In this document: piece by piece, positions 34,377-49,143 of the stretch
Position numbering within the stretch: the first letter of the stretch is position 1
Layout of the letters: each line of letters begins with the position of its first letter
Notes under the pieces: model-generated
Told to the model about the DNA's origin: nothing
Databases searched by the model: none
Seen by the model: only the letters and a program-made list of their open reading frames with translations
NCBI GenBank assembly: GCA_016235045.1
Contig: JACRME010000033.1
Location: 1 to 64,000 of the forward strand
From: Nitrosomonadales bacterium
GTDB taxonomy: Bacteria > Pseudomonadota > Gammaproteobacteria > Burkholderiales > Gallionellaceae
DNA: 64,000 nucleotides
Reading direction: 5' to 3'
Made by a program: the position numbers and the translations under genes

Positions 34377-36467
34377 ATGAAACAGTACAGCAACCCAATT
34401 CGTAACGCAGTTCAGCTCATTGCGTTGGGCTCACTATTCTTGGGAGTGCTTGCTGCTCGGGCAGAAGAGCCAGCCACTGCAAGCGCGATGAACAGCATCC
34501 AATCCATCAGCGCGAGTAACGAGCCGGGTGGAAAGGTGGTGATAACGGTTGGACTTAAAGGTGCTCCAAGCGGGCAACCTGCGACGTTCACGATCAATAC
34601 CCCTCCACGCATAGCATTTGACTTCCCCAATACCGAAAACGGTCTGGGAAAGTCGACGCAGGAATTCGGTGAGGGTGACTTGCGCAGTGCCAATATTGTT
34701 CAGGCAGGTAACCGTACGCGACTCGTTGTCAACCTGAATCAAATGCTGAACTATGAATCGCGGGTTGAGGGAAACAACCTGTTGATTACCCTGCAACGCA
34801 AGGAAGTCGGGGGTGTTGTGGGTGCTGCTCCGGCACATTTTGCCGAAGCTAGGCCGGGTGCGCAACAAAAGCACAGTTTGCGCGACGTCGATTTCCGTCG
34901 CGGCAAGAATGGTGAAGGTCGGGTACAGATAGACTTGTCGGACGCGGATGTGGGCATTGACATCAAGCAGCAGGGACGATTGCTGCTGGTTGATTTTCTG
35001 CATACCACACTGCCCCGTAACCTGCAGCGCAAACTTGATGTGACCGACTTTGCCACGCCGGTTCAAATGGTTGACTCCTACTCGCAGGGGGAGAATGTGC
35101 GTTTGGCGATTGAGCCAAAAGGGTTGTGGGAGTACTCCGCTTACCAGACTGACAACAAGTTCATTATTGACATAAAAACGGTTGTGGAAGACCCAAACAA
35201 ACTGATCAAGGGAAACATACAGGGTTATGGGGGAGAGAAGCTTACGCTGAACTTCCAGAATATCTCGACGCGGGAAGCGTTGAGCGTCATTGCGGATTTT
35301 ACCAGCCTGAACATGGTGATCAGCGATACCGTTACCGGCAACCTAACATTGAGGTTGAAGGATGTGCCATGGGATCAGGCGCTGGACATAATTTTGCAAA
35401 GCCGGGGGTTGGACATGCGCAAGAACGGCAACGTGATCCAGGTTGCTCCGCGTGAAGAAATTGCCAGCAAGGAAAAGATAGATTTGGCGGCCCGCCAGGA
35501 AATCAGCGAGATGGAGGTGGTGCGTACCGAAAGCTTCCAGCTCAGTTATGCCAATGCGGAAGACATGGCAAAGTTGCTGAAGAATAATGATACCGCTTTG
35601 CTTTCCAAGCGGGGCACGGCGGTTTCGGATGCGCGAACCAACACCTTGTTCGTGCAGGACGCGCCGTCGAGGCTGGAAGATGTCCGGCAGTTCATCAAGC
35701 AACTTGATGTATCGGTGCGCCAAGTGCTGGTTGAAGCGCGTTTTGTGGAAGCCGGCGATACATTCAACCGTACATTGGGCGGCAGGCTAAGCTATTCGGG
35801 GCCGGAGACCAGCGTGGCCGGAGGTGGCTTTCCCATTGGGGTTGGCGGAGTTGCAAGCGGATTGCACGGGGCGCTGTCGACCAGCGTAAATTTGCCGACT
35901 GCGGGTTCGGTAACGGGCGGGTTGACGCTATCCCTGTTCAATGCGTTGGCTACCAAAACCCTGACTCTGGAACTGAACGCTGCGGAAACCGACGGTGCGA
36001 CCAAAAACATTGCCAGCCCACGGGTAGTCACGGGTGATGGACAGGAGGCGCTCATCGAACAAGGCGTCGAAATCCCCTACTTGCAGGCAAGCAGCAGCGG
36101 GGCGACCAACGTAGCGTTCAAGAAAGCGGTGCTGGGCCTCACGGTCACGCCGCACATTACGCCTGACGACCATATTGGCATGAACGTAAAAGTGAGCCAA
36201 GATACGGTGGGTGAAATATTCTTTCAGATACCCAGTATCAATACCAAGCGGGTAGAAACCCAAGTGCTGGTCGAAAACGGCGGCACGGTGGTGATTGGCG
36301 GCGTATATACACAGGACACAACGGATTCAACCGAAAAAATTCCGTTGCTGGGCGATGTGCCGATACTCGGCTGGTTGTTCAAATCCAACAACATCGACAA
36401 GGCGAAAAAAGAACTGCTGGTGTTCATCACACCCAAAATTTTGAAAGATACCTTGGGCCTCAACTAA
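34377..36467 (+). CDS. pilQ: PilQ, type IV pilus secretin
   Basis: A 696-residue outer-membrane secretin through which the pilus exits. It has a signal peptide (1-30, ending AARAEE), two AMIN domains that bind peptidoglycan (about 35-130 and 155-260), an STN/N0 domain (about 290-360), an N1 domain and a secretin core (about 445-690). The core contains VEARFVEAGDTFNRTLGGRLS and the C-terminal GGTVVIGGVY and KIPLLGDVPILGWLFK. The ATG at 34377 is preferred to a GTG nine bases upstream because AGGAG is eight bases before it. It is followed by a strong terminator. Confidence 0.96.
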   Translation: MKQYSNPIRNAVQLIALGSLFLGVLAARAEEPATASAMNSIQSISASNEPGGKVVITVGLKGAPSGQPATFTINTPPRIAFDFPNTENGLGKSTQEFGEGDLRSANIVQAGNRTRLVVNLNQMLNYESRVEGNNLLITLQRKEVGGVVGAAPAHFAEARPGAQQKHSLRDVDFRRGKNGEGRVQIDLSDADVGIDIKQQGRLLLVDFLHTTLPRNLQRKLDVTDFATPVQMVDSYSQGENVRLAIEPKGLWEYSAYQTDNKFIIDIKTVVEDPNKLIKGNIQGYGGEKLTLNFQNISTREALSVIADFTSLNMVISDTVTGNLTLRLKDVPWDQALDIILQSRGLDMRKNGNVIQVAPREEIASKEKIDLAARQEISEMEVVRTESFQLSYANAEDMAKLLKNNDTALLSKRGTAVSDARTNTLFVQDAPSRLEDVRQFIKQLDVSVRQVLVEARFVEAGDTFNRTLGGRLSYSGPETSVAGGGFPIGVGGVASGLHGALSTSVNLPTAGSVTGGLTLSLFNALATKTLTLELNAAETDGATKNIASPRVVTGDGQEALIEQGVEIPYLQASSSGATNVAFKKAVLGLTVTPHITPDDHIGMNVKVSQDTVGEIFFQIPSINTKRVETQVLVENGGTVVIGGVYTQDTTDSTEKIPLLGDVPILGWLFKSNNIDKAKKELLVFITPKILKDTLGLN

Positions 36468-36488
36468 GGGCGAAATGGTACGGAAAAC

Positions 36489-36516
36489 AACCCGGCTTTA
36501 GCCGGGTTTTCTTTTT
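36489..36516 (+). terminator. Terminator after pilQ
   Basis: AACCCGGC, loop TTTA, GCCGGGTT, then TTTTCTTTTT-like tract. It ends the pilMNOPQ transcript before aroKB. Confidence 0.9.
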
Positions 36517-36550
36517 GGCGAAAGACAATTGACGAGTTTCCGATACAATC

Positions 36551-38203
36551 ATGAACATGGGCGACAATGGAACTGACAAACATGCATCAGGCAACATCAT
36601 CCTTGTCGGGATGATGGGGGCGGGCAAAACTACCGTGGGGAAACTGCTTGCCAAGCAACTCGGCAAGACCTTTATAGATAGTGACGAAGAGATTCAGCGG
36701 CGCACCGGGGTAACCATTCCGCATATATTCGATGTTGAAGGCGAAGCCGGATTCCGTTCGCGCGAAAGCAGCGTGATTCAGGATATTCTCGGGCAGCACG
36801 ACATCGTGCTTGCGACGGGAGGGGGTGCGGTACTTTCCCCGCAAAATCGAATTGCGATGAAACAGAACGGCCTGGTGGTATACCTGAAAAGCAACGTGCA
36901 CGATCTGTGGCAGCGTACCCGCCATGACCATAATCGTCCCCTGCTGCAAACGGCCAATCCGCGCGCCAAGCTGCAGGAATTGCATGATCAGCGTGACCCG
37001 CTTTATGCCGAAGCGGCGGATGTGATCATCCACACCGGCAAGCAAAACGTGCAGGTACTGCTGGAGAGACTGCAGACCAAACTGGAAGAACTGAAGCAAA
37101 CGACAGAAAGCGAAACAACAATGCAGACCTTGAATGTAGGGCTGGCTGAACGAAGCTATCCCATCCATATCGGAAGCGGATTGCTGAACCGAATTGAATT
37201 GTTGCAACCCCATATTCCGCAAAAGCGTACAGTCATCGTCAGCAACACGACCGTTGCGCCGTTATACCTGGAGCAGTTAAGCAAGGGACTTGGCGCAAAC
37301 GGTATCCAGGTGCAATCCATCATCCTGCCGGACGGCGAACAATACAAAAGTGCCGAATCGCTGAATACAATCTACGATGCCTTGCTGTCGGTGCGCAGCG
37401 AACGCAGCACTCCGCTCATCGCATTGGGCGGCGGCGTGATCGGCGACATCACCGGCTATGCGGCAGCCACTTATTTGCGCGGCGTTCCATTCATTCAGAT
37501 ACCGACTACGTTGCTGTCTCAGGTTGATTCTTCCGTCGGCGGCAAGACCGGCATCAACCATCCGCTGGGCAAAAACATGATAGGGGCGTTTTACCAACCG
37601 CGCGTGGTGCTGGCCGACACCAATACGCTCGATACCTTGCCGGACAATGAGTTACGCGCAGGTACCGCCGAAGTCATCAAGTATGGTTTGATCCGCGACC
37701 TACCTTTCCTCGAATGGCTGGAAGCCAACATCGACAAACTCCTGGCGCGCGATACGGCTACCCTGCAATATGCCATCGCACGCAGTTGCCAGAACAAGGC
37801 TGAAGTGGTCGGAGCAGACGAACGCGAAAGTGGCGAGCGCGCCTTGCTGAATCTGGGACACACTTTCGGCCATGCCATCGAAAACGGTATGGGCTATGGC
37901 GTCTGGTTGCACGGCGAAGGCGTGGCGGCGGGGACGGTCATGGCCGCGGATTTGTCGCAGCGTCTCGGCTGGCTGGGCGAACAAGACGTGGCGCGCGTGC
38001 GCAGACTATTCGAACGCGCCGGACTGCCGGTTGTGGCGCCGAACCTGGGGGCAGAAAAATATCTGCAATTGATGGGGCTGGATAAAAAAGTGGCCGACGG
38101 CAAGATACGATTCGTATTACTCAAATCGCTGGGACATGCCGTGATCACAAGCGATGTTCCCTCTGTGCTGTTGCAACAAACCCTGGATGCTTGTAGTGCC
38201 TGA
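36551..38203 (+). CDS. aroKB: AroKB, fused shikimate kinase and 3-dehydroquinate synthase
   Basis: A single 550-residue frame encodes two shikimate-pathway enzymes. Residues 1-180 are shikimate kinase: Walker [15 protein letters not shown] in FIDSDEEI, the FRSRE substrate region, GGGAV, and the RPLL lid. Residues about 191-550 are Aro[20 protein letters not shown] (NAD site), [18 protein letters not shown] and the metal-site GHTFGHAIE with LHGEGVAAG. No stop separates them; Met191 at 37121 aligns with the usual AroB N terminus but lacks a clear SD. Separate aroK and aroB are the norm, though AroKB fusions have been annotated in some bacteria. Confidence 0.93.
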   Translation: MNMGDNGTDKHASGNIILVGMMGAGKTTVGKLLAKQLGKTFIDSDEEIQRRTGVTIPHIFDVEGEAGFRSRESSVIQDILGQHDIVLATGGGAVLSPQNRIAMKQNGLVVYLKSNVHDLWQRTRHDHNRPLLQTANPRAKLQELHDQRDPLYAEAADVIIHTGKQNVQVLLERLQTKLEELKQTTESETTMQTLNVGLAERSYPIHIGSGLLNRIELLQPHIPQKRTVIVSNTTVAPLYLEQLSKGLGANGIQVQSIILPDGEQYKSAESLNTIYDALLSVRSERSTPLIALGGGVIGDITGYAAATYLRGVPFIQIPTTLLSQVDSSVGGKTGINHPLGKNMIGAFYQPRVVLADTNTLDTLPDNELRAGTAEVIKYGLIRDLPFLEWLEANIDKLLARDTATLQYAIARSCQNKAEVVGADERESGERALLNLGHTFGHAIENGMGYGVWLHGEGVAAGTVMAADLSQRLGWLGEQDVARVRRLFERAGLPVVAPNLGAEKYLQLMGLDKKVADGKIRFVLLKSLGHAVITSDVPSVLLQQTLDACSA

Positions 38204-39317
38204 GTTGCAACTCGCCCCCTATGCCGTCAGCGTCAGCGCGCGCGGCAGAAAGATTCCAGAACCTGCGCCATCTGGCCGCAGTGAATTCCAGCGCGACCGC
38301 GACCGCATCATCCATTCCAGCGCGTTTCGCCGCCTCGAATACAAGACGCAAGTGTTCGTCAATCACGAAGGCGACCTGTTTCGCACCCGCCTGACCCACA
38401 GTATCGAGGTTGCTCAGATCGGGCGCTCCATCGCGCGGCGTTTGGGTTTGAATGAAGACTTAGTAGAGGCGGTATCGCTAGCGCACGACCTAGGCCACAC
38501 GCCCTTCGGCCATGCGGGACAGGAAGCACTGAACGCCTGCATGAAAGACAACGGCGGTTTCGAACACAACCTGCAGTCCCTGCGCGTGGTGGACGTGCTG
38601 GAAGAGCGTTACGCGGCATTTGACGGGTTAAACCTCTGTTTCGAGACGCGTGAGGGGATACTCAAACATTGCTCTCCAGAGCACGCCGCTCAACTGGGCG
38701 AAGTGGGGGCGCGGTTTCTCAATAATCGCCGTCCCTCGTTGGAGGCGCAGATCGCCAACCTCGCGGACGAAATTGCCTACAACAACCACGACGTGGACGA
38801 CGGCCTGCGCTCGGGCCTGGTTACCTTGGATCAGATTTCGTCGGTGCGGCTGTTTGCACTACATTTGGACGAAGTGCGCGCGGCTTATCCAGACCTCGCC
38901 GAGCGCCGCATGGTGCATGAAACCGTACGCCGCATGATCAACACCCTGGTTACGGACCTCATCTTTCAGACTGAACAAAACATCCAGCTACATCAGCCGA
39001 GAAGCGTGGAAGATGTGCGCTCTGCACCGCCACTGGTCGCTTTTAGCAACGAGATGAGGGAACTGAATCGCGAACTCAAGGCTTTCCTGCGCACGCACCT
39101 TTACCGGCATTATCGTGTCATGCGCATGAGCGCAAAATCGCAACGTATCATCAGCGATCTTTTCAAGGCTTTTGTGGATGACTCGAGATTGCTCCCGCCC
39201 CAATTCATGCCGCAGGAGGCAAACGTCTCACGCCTTGTGGCGGATTACATCGCCGGAATGACCGACCGGTACGCTATCAGAGAATACCGCCGATTGTTTG
39301 CTGTGGAGGAAGAATAA
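38187..39317 (+). CDS. dgt: Dgt-type deoxyguanosinetriphosphate triphosphohydrolase
   Basis: A 376-residue HD-domain enzyme that hydrolyses dNTPs to deoxynucleoside and triphosphate. The metal site is H in [10 protein letters not shown] in [13 protein letters not shown], and D in [36 protein letters not shown] is diagnostic of the dGTPase family. I place the start at ATG 38187, overlapping the aroKB stop by 17 bp; an upstream ATG adds a Cys-rich stretch unlike the family. A GTG at 38196 is possible. Confidence 0.9.
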   Translation: MLVVPELQLAPYAVSVSARGRKIPEPAPSGRSEFQRDRDRIIHSSAFRRLEYKTQVFVNHEGDLFRTRLTHSIEVAQIGRSIARRLGLNEDLVEAVSLAHDLGHTPFGHAGQEALNACMKDNGGFEHNLQSLRVVDVLEERYAAFDGLNLCFETREGILKHCSPEHAAQLGEVGARFLNNRRPSLEAQIANLADEIAYNNHDVDDGLRSGLVTLDQISSVRLFALHLDEVRAAYPDLAERRMVHETVRRMINTLVTDLIFQTEQNIQLHQPRSVEDVRSAPPLVAFSNEMRELNRELKAFLRTHLYRHYRVMRMSAKSQRIISDLFKAFVDDSRLLPPQFMPQEANVSRLVADYIAGMTDRYAIREYRRLFAVEEE

Positions 39318-39318
39318 A

Positions 39319-39343
39319 ACGCCCCAGTAGGGGCGTTTCTTTT
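39319..39343. terminator. Bidirectional terminator between dgt and the Ig-repeat gene
   Basis: ACGCCCC, loop AGTA, GGGGCGT with A-run on one side and TTCTTTT on the other. It lies between convergent genes and can serve both. Confidence 0.85.
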
Positions 39344-39359
39344 GCGGCCTAGCTAACAG

Positions 39360-41342
39360 CTAGAACCTGAAGTGTGAAGCGGGCAATCTGCAGGGGGTAA
39401 GGTCGCTTTCAAGGGCGCTCAACCGGAATTGCGTTTCCCCGACAGCGTCCGTACCCTGAACCACAGTTCTTCCGCGAATTCTGTCAATTACATAAAGCGC
39501 GCTGGTTTTAGGGTAGATCAAATCGAAATTCGCGGTACCGGTAGCATCGGTAGTGACGGTCGCCGGTATGGTACCAGCGTCCGAGTTGGCGGGAGTGATG
39601 TAGGTATCCACCGTTCCCCCAGCCCTCGCGCCCGCCTTATAGTAATAATTTCTGATGCCATCTTCGCCCGTGTTCAAAACCAGGTTTTCGTTTGCGTCCT
39701 CGTTATAAAAAGTTCCGCCATTGCCGGCTACATAAGCTGGAACAGCAAGGGACCCATCCCATACAAAGTCATCAGGATCCCACAAACAAGGGCTACCAGT
39801 ACTCCACGCGATAGGCCACAGACTCAAGTTGACTACGGTGCCGACCGGAGCCGGATTGCCGTTGGAATCGGAGACAAACACCGACATGGCCAGGATGTAT
39901 TGCGAGCCGTTGGAATTGATGCCCAGTGTGGTTGCCTGGCCGAACGCCACTGAACTTGGGGAGCCACCGATGACGACCGATGCATCGCTGCCGGAAGGCG
40001 CCGTATTGGTCACGACGGCTGTCCCCAAAACCTGGGCGCGTGCCTTTACGCCCCCTTGGCTAGAAGAGGAAGAACCTGCCGTAAAAGTTGTGCTGGCCTG
40101 CCCCAAGGCAAGACTGGCCGTGGGGGAGGTCGCCGTATAAACCACGACGGGCGAAATGCTTTCTCCGCCCCCGGTGGGATTTACTATGGAAAAGCCGACC
40201 GGAACGCCCCCGACGGGCGCGCCATTTACGTCTGTAACCGTGGCGATCAGCGAGGATGTGCCGGTAGTCTTCGGCACGACACTGGGTGTGGCCTGAAGAG
40301 TGACGGCGTTCGGCGTTACAGCCGTCATTGCGACAGTAAGCGCATCGGTGGAAGACGGAGCATTAGTATCGAAGACCTGCACATTGTCCACACCGGCTTG
40401 CGTTGTGGTCAAAGTATCGGTTGCCACCCCCCCCGCGACGGCTGCAGTTCCGTAATGCGTACCGGTAGAGGCCCAGTTCCCCATCGTGGAAGCAAACGTC
40501 ACGCTGCTTGCCGGTGCCGGTGCAGTGGCAGTCACTAGCAGCGATTGCCCGATTCTCATTGAAGTAGTCGAAAATGCGTTGGTTGCAACAGAGGTCTGCG
40601 CGGTTCCGTTCAGGCTCAGGCCGCTGATGCTGAAGGAAGAGGTAGGTACAGTAACATTGATATCCATGGAGGCTGTCGCGCCCAAGGCGGCAGCAGTCAA
40701 AGTCGACAAGCCTGCACCGCCAGCCACTCCGGTAACGGTAACAACAAACTTCCCGTTTGCATCCGTCGCGCCGGTCGCAGGGGTAAATGTAATGTTGCCG
40801 ATACCAGTCTCCGACACGGTGATCGCGGTGCCGGAAACAGGTGCACCGCTTGCGTTCAAGGCGGTGAAAGTCACTGTTGCGGTATTGGAACCATCATCCA
40901 GGACGCTTGCGCTGGCTGGATTTGCTGTAACCGTCGAGTCAACAATCTGCACCAGAATCTGGCTGGATGCCGTTCCCGAAGTAGCAGTGATCGTTGCTGT
41001 GCGGTTAATGCCGGACGGTCCCGCCGAAAAGGCGACAGTTGATACTCCATTGGTGTCGGTGTCGCCGGAAGAGGTGCCTAGCTGTCCGGTCGAGGAAGAA
41101 AAATTCACTACCTGCCCTGACAGCACTGTGTTGCTGGAATTCAGAACGGTGGCGGTGATGGTGGTGGTGGTCGATCCATCACTTTTAACTGTGACGGGCA
41201 GTGCTGTGAGATTGACTGTGGCGGCAGCAGTGGCGGAACTGACAGGCGTCCCGCCCGGCCCGCAACTGGCCAACATTACTGTCATCGCGGCCAACATCAA
41301 AGCTGTCAAACGTCTTGCAAATGTCGAGTAGATGGTTTGCAC
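39360..41342 (-). CDS. Ig-like (Big) repeat surface lipoprotein
   Basis: A 660-residue lipoprotein. The signal peptide ends in lipobox MLASC. The mature chain is Thr/Ser/Val/Ala-rich with several bacterial Ig-like units, for example starting LTALPVTVKSDGSTTTTITA, VTANPASASVLDDGSNTATV and LQATPSVVPKTTGTSSLI, each with an AxGxxxVxxx-type DANG/DTNG turn. Such domains occur in intimin/invasin-type adhesins. I choose GTG 41342 because GGAGGG is five bases upstream; the longer ATG frame adds a non-signal leader. It is a probable surface or adhesive protein, partner unknown. Confidence 0.75.
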   Translation of the reverse strand: MQTIYSTFARRLTALMLAAMTVMLASCGPGGTPVSSATAAATVNLTALPVTVKSDGSTTTTITATVLNSSNTVLSGQVVNFSSSTGQLGTSSGDTDTNGVSTVAFSAGPSGINRTATITATSGTASSQILVQIVDSTVTANPASASVLDDGSNTATVTFTALNASGAPVSGTAITVSETGIGNITFTPATGATDANGKFVVTVTGVAGGAGLSTLTAAALGATASMDINVTVPTSSFSISGLSLNGTAQTSVATNAFSTTSMRIGQSLLVTATAPAPASSVTFASTMGNWASTGTHYGTAAVAGGVATDTLTTTQAGVDNVQVFDTNAPSSTDALTVAMTAVTPNAVTLQATPSVVPKTTGTSSLIATVTDVNGAPVGGVPVGFSIVNPTGGGESISPVVVYTATSPTASLALGQASTTFTAGSSSSSQGGVKARAQVLGTAVVTNTAPSGSDASVVIGGSPSSVAFGQATTLGINSNGSQYILAMSVFVSDSNGNPAPVGTVVNLSLWPIAWSTGSPCLWDPDDFVWDGSLAVPAYVAGNGGTFYNEDANENLVLNTGEDGIRNYYYKAGARAGGTVDTYITPANSDAGTIPATVTTDATGTANFDLIYPKTSALYVIDRIRGRTVVQGTDAVGETQFRLSALESDLTPCRLPASHFRF

Positions 41343-41603
41343 AGAAACCCTCCAAAATTTAATAGAGAATATCAAATCCGCCCAATTGCGAAAATGTATG
41401 AACGTCATTCTATAACCCCTAGTTTTAATTACGCAACTTATATTTAAATGCCGCTGTGTCAGCTATTGACCAGTAATTCCACGATAAACGGCAGGCATGT
41501 TGCCCTGCTTGGCCGGAACGGGTAACATCGCCGCCCTTTCGCTAAAATTTTTGGAAGGCGGCTAATGCCGCCGAATTGTCGGATGATCGAGTTGAGGAGC
41601 AAG

Positions 41604-46261
<4,658 letters not shown>

Positions 46262-46262
<1 letters not shown>

Positions 46263-47716
46263 TGGGCAAGATAACCGGATTCATGGAATACCGGCGCGTC
46301 AGCGAAAGCTATGGGCCGGTCGAGCAGCGTGTCAGGAACTACCAGGAGTTTGTCGGACATCTCAGCGATGCGGGCGCCAAGCAGCAGGGCGCGCGTTGCA
46401 TGGACTGCGGCATCCCGTTCTGCACCAGCGGCTGCCCGGTCAACAACATCATCCCCGACTGGAACGACCTGGTGTACCGCGGCGACTGGAAACAGGCACT
46501 GGACGTGCTGCACTCCACCAACAACTTCCCCGAGGTGACCGGACGTATCTGCCCCGCCCCCTGTGAAGCTTCTTGTACGCTGAACATCAACAACGACGCG
46601 GTCGGCATCAAATCCATCGAGCACGCGATCATCGACAAGGGCGGTGAGAACGGCTGGGTCGTGCCGCAACCCGCGAAGAAGAAGACCGGCAAGAAGGTCG
46701 CCGTGGTCGGCTCCGGCCCTGCCGGCCTGGCGGCGGCACAGCAACTGGCGCGTGCCGGCCACAGCGTCACCGTGTTCGAAAAGAACAGCCGCATCGGCGG
46801 CCTGCTGCGTTACGGCATTCCCGACTTCAAGCTGGACAAGCGCCTGATCGACTGGCGCATGGCGCAACTTGCCGCGGAAGGCGTGAAATTCCAGACCAAT
46901 ACCCTTGTCGGCAAGGACGCGCCGGGCAAGGGCATCGTCAACGACGCGAAGAAGACCATCAGCCCGAAACAACTGCAAAAGGAATTCGATGCCGTGATCC
47001 TCGCAGGCGGTGCAGAACAACCGCGCGACTTGCCGGTGCCCGGGCGCGAGCTCAAGGGCGTGCATTTCGCGCTGGAGTTCCTGATCCCGCAGAACAAGGA
47101 AGTAGCGGGCGAGGGCAAGAACCCGATCAGCGCGCATGGCAAGCATGTCGTGGTGATCGGCGGCGGCGACACCGGCTCCGACTGCGTGGGCACGTCGAAT
47201 CGCCACCGCGCAGCATCGATCACCCAGATCGAAGTGATGCCGCGCCCGCCGGAGAACGAGAATGGCCCGTTGACTTGGCCCAACTGGCCGATCAAGCTGC
47301 GCAGTTCCAGTTCGCATGAAGAAGGCTGCCTGCGCGACTGGGCGATTGCCACCAAGGAGTTTGTCGGCGAAAACGGCGTGCTCAAGGCGATCAAGGCAGT
47401 GCGCGTCGAGCTGCATGACGGCAAGCTGGTCGAAGTGCCCGGCAGCGAATTCGAGCTCAAGGCCGATCTCGTGTTCCTCGCCATGGGCTTTGTCAGCCCG
47501 GTGCAGCAGGTGCTGGATGCGTTCGGCGTGGAGAAAAATGCGCGCGGCGATGTCAAGGCAGATACCAACCACTACCGCACCAGCGTGGACAAGGTGTTTG
47601 CCGCAGGCGACATGCGCCGCGGCCAGTCGCTGGTGGTGTGGGCCATCCGCGAAGGCCGTCAGGCGGCGCGTGCGGTGGATGAATACCTGATGGGGAGCTC
47701 CGTTCTGCCCCGGTAA
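46262..47716 (+). CDS. gltD: GltD, glutamate synthase small subunit
   Basis: A 484-residue NADPH-oxidising FAD protein that passes electrons to GltB. N-terminal Fe-S cysteines are in [19 protein letters not shown] and [12 protein letters not shown]. The FAD site is [18 protein letters not shown] and the NADPH site is [19 protein letters not shown]. The start shares its A with the gltB stop (TAATG), ensuring balanced expression. Confidence 0.96.
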
Positions 47717-47784
47717 ATACAGCGCGGGCAGGGGCGGGAATGAAGGCAGGTAGTTTCAGAAAATATAACTAGAATGAGAACAAC

Positions 47785-48849
47785 ATGAACTTCAAAGTAA
47801 AAAACGACACTTTCCTGCGCGCCCTGCTGCGTGAGCCGACCGACTACACGCCGCTGTGGATGATGCGCCAGGCCGGCCGTTACCTGCCGGAATACTGCGC
47901 CACGCGCAAACGTGCGGGCAGTTTCCTCAACCTGTGCAAGAGCCCGGACATGGCGACGGAAGTGACCCTGCAGCCGCTGGATCGTTTCCCTCTGGACGCT
48001 GCGATTCTCTTTTCCGACATTTTGACGGTACCGGATGCGATGGGTCTGGGCCTGTATTTCTCCGAAGGCGAAGGCCCCAAGTTCGAGCGTCCGCTGACGA
48101 CAGAAGCCGCCATTAAGGCGCTGCACGTGCCCGACATTGGCAAAGACCTGAAATACGTGACCGATGCCGTGTCGCAGATCCGCAAGGCGCTGGACGGCCG
48201 CGTTCCGCTGATCGGCTTCACCGGCAGCCCGTGGACCCTGTCGTGCTATATGGTCGAAGGCGGCAGCAGCGACGACTACGCCAAGGTGAAGACCTTGATG
48301 TATAAAGAACCCAAGCTGATGCACCACATCCTGTCGGTGACGGCGGATGCGGTGACGCAATACCTGAACGCCCAGATCGACGCGGGCGCGCAAGCCGTGA
48401 TGATTTTCGACTCCTGGGGCGGCGCGCTGTCGCATGCGGCCTATCACGAGTTTTCGCTGCCCTACATGCAGCGCATCGTGCAGGGCCTCAAGCGCGAAAA
48501 AGACGGCATCAAGATCCCCAGCATCGTGTTCACCAAGGGCGGCGGCCTGTGGATCGAGAGCATCGCCGACATCGGTTGCGATGCGGTCGGTCTGGACTGG
48601 ACCATGGACATCGGCGTGGCGCGCCAGAAAGTCGGCCACAAGGTCGCGCTGCAGGGCAACCTCGATCCGAATGTCCTGTTTGCCACTCCGGAAGTCATCC
48701 ACAACGAAGTCGAGAAGATTCTGACCAGCTACGGCTACGGCAGCGGCCATGTGTTCAACCTGGGTCACGGCATTTCGCAGTTCACCAACCCGGACAATGC
48801 CGCCGCGCTGGTGCAGGCGGTGCATGAGCTCAGCAAAAAATACCATTAA
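47785..48849 (+). CDS. hemE: HemE, uroporphyrinogen decarboxylase
   Basis: A 354-residue TIM-barrel enzyme that decarboxylates the four acetates of uroporphyrinogen III. The N-terminal [15 protein letters not shown] carries the substrate-binding Arg residues; [14 protein letters not shown] has the catalytic Asp, and [17 protein letters not shown] is typical. It is 68 bp after gltD with AT-rich sequence and possible -10 elements between them, and is followed by a strong terminator. Confidence 0.96.
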   Translation: MNFKVKNDTFLRALLREPTDYTPLWMMRQAGRYLPEYCATRKRAGSFLNLCKSPDMATEVTLQPLDRFPLDAAILFSDILTVPDAMGLGLYFSEGEGPKFERPLTTEAAIKALHVPDIGKDLKYVTDAVSQIRKALDGRVPLIGFTGSPWTLSCYMVEGGSSDDYAKVKTLMYKEPKLMHHILSVTADAVTQYLNAQIDAGAQAVMIFDSWGGALSHAAYHEFSLPYMQRIVQGLKREKDGIKIPSIVFTKGGGLWIESIADIGCDAVGLDWTMDIGVARQKVGHKVALQGNLDPNVLFATPEVIHNEVEKILTSYGYGSGHVFNLGHGISQFTNPDNAAALVQAVHELSKKYH

Positions 48850-48896
48850 GAATCAAGCTCGGCACCGAATCTTATAAACAGCGGGTTTTACTGACT

Positions 48897-48934
48897 GGCC
48901 ACGGATCGCGATTTTCCGTGGCCTTTTTTATTTT
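48897..48934 (+). terminator. Terminator after hemE
   Basis: GGCCACGG (48897-48904), an 11-nt loop, CCGTGGCC (48916-48923), then TTTTTTATTTT. A strong intrinsic terminator. Confidence 0.92.
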
Positions 48935-49049
48935 GCGCGCAAGCTGTTGATTATTAGAACGCTATCGACCTGAGCAGAATTTGGGCGAGAGAAGAAAACC
49001 GTATATACGATTAGGAGTTAGCTGGGTTGTCGGGCAGTTGCCAACACAG

Positions 49050-49072
49050 TTATCCACAGGATATGTGAATAA
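49050..49072. promoter_or_regulatory. Two convergent DnaA boxes upstream of priA
   Basis: TTATCCACA (49050-49058, plus) and TTATTCACA (49072-49064, minus), 5 bp apart. Both fit TTATNCACA. They lie 72-94 bp before the priA start in an AT-rich stretch, overlapping a weak TTGCCA/TATGTG promoter-like pair. DnaA control of priA is suggested. Confidence 0.6.
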
Positions 49073-49143
49073 GAAAAAATACCTATTCGGCTCAAGCGCA
49101 TTAGCTAAACTTCACAGAAATAACCGGAGAGATTTTTCTTAAC

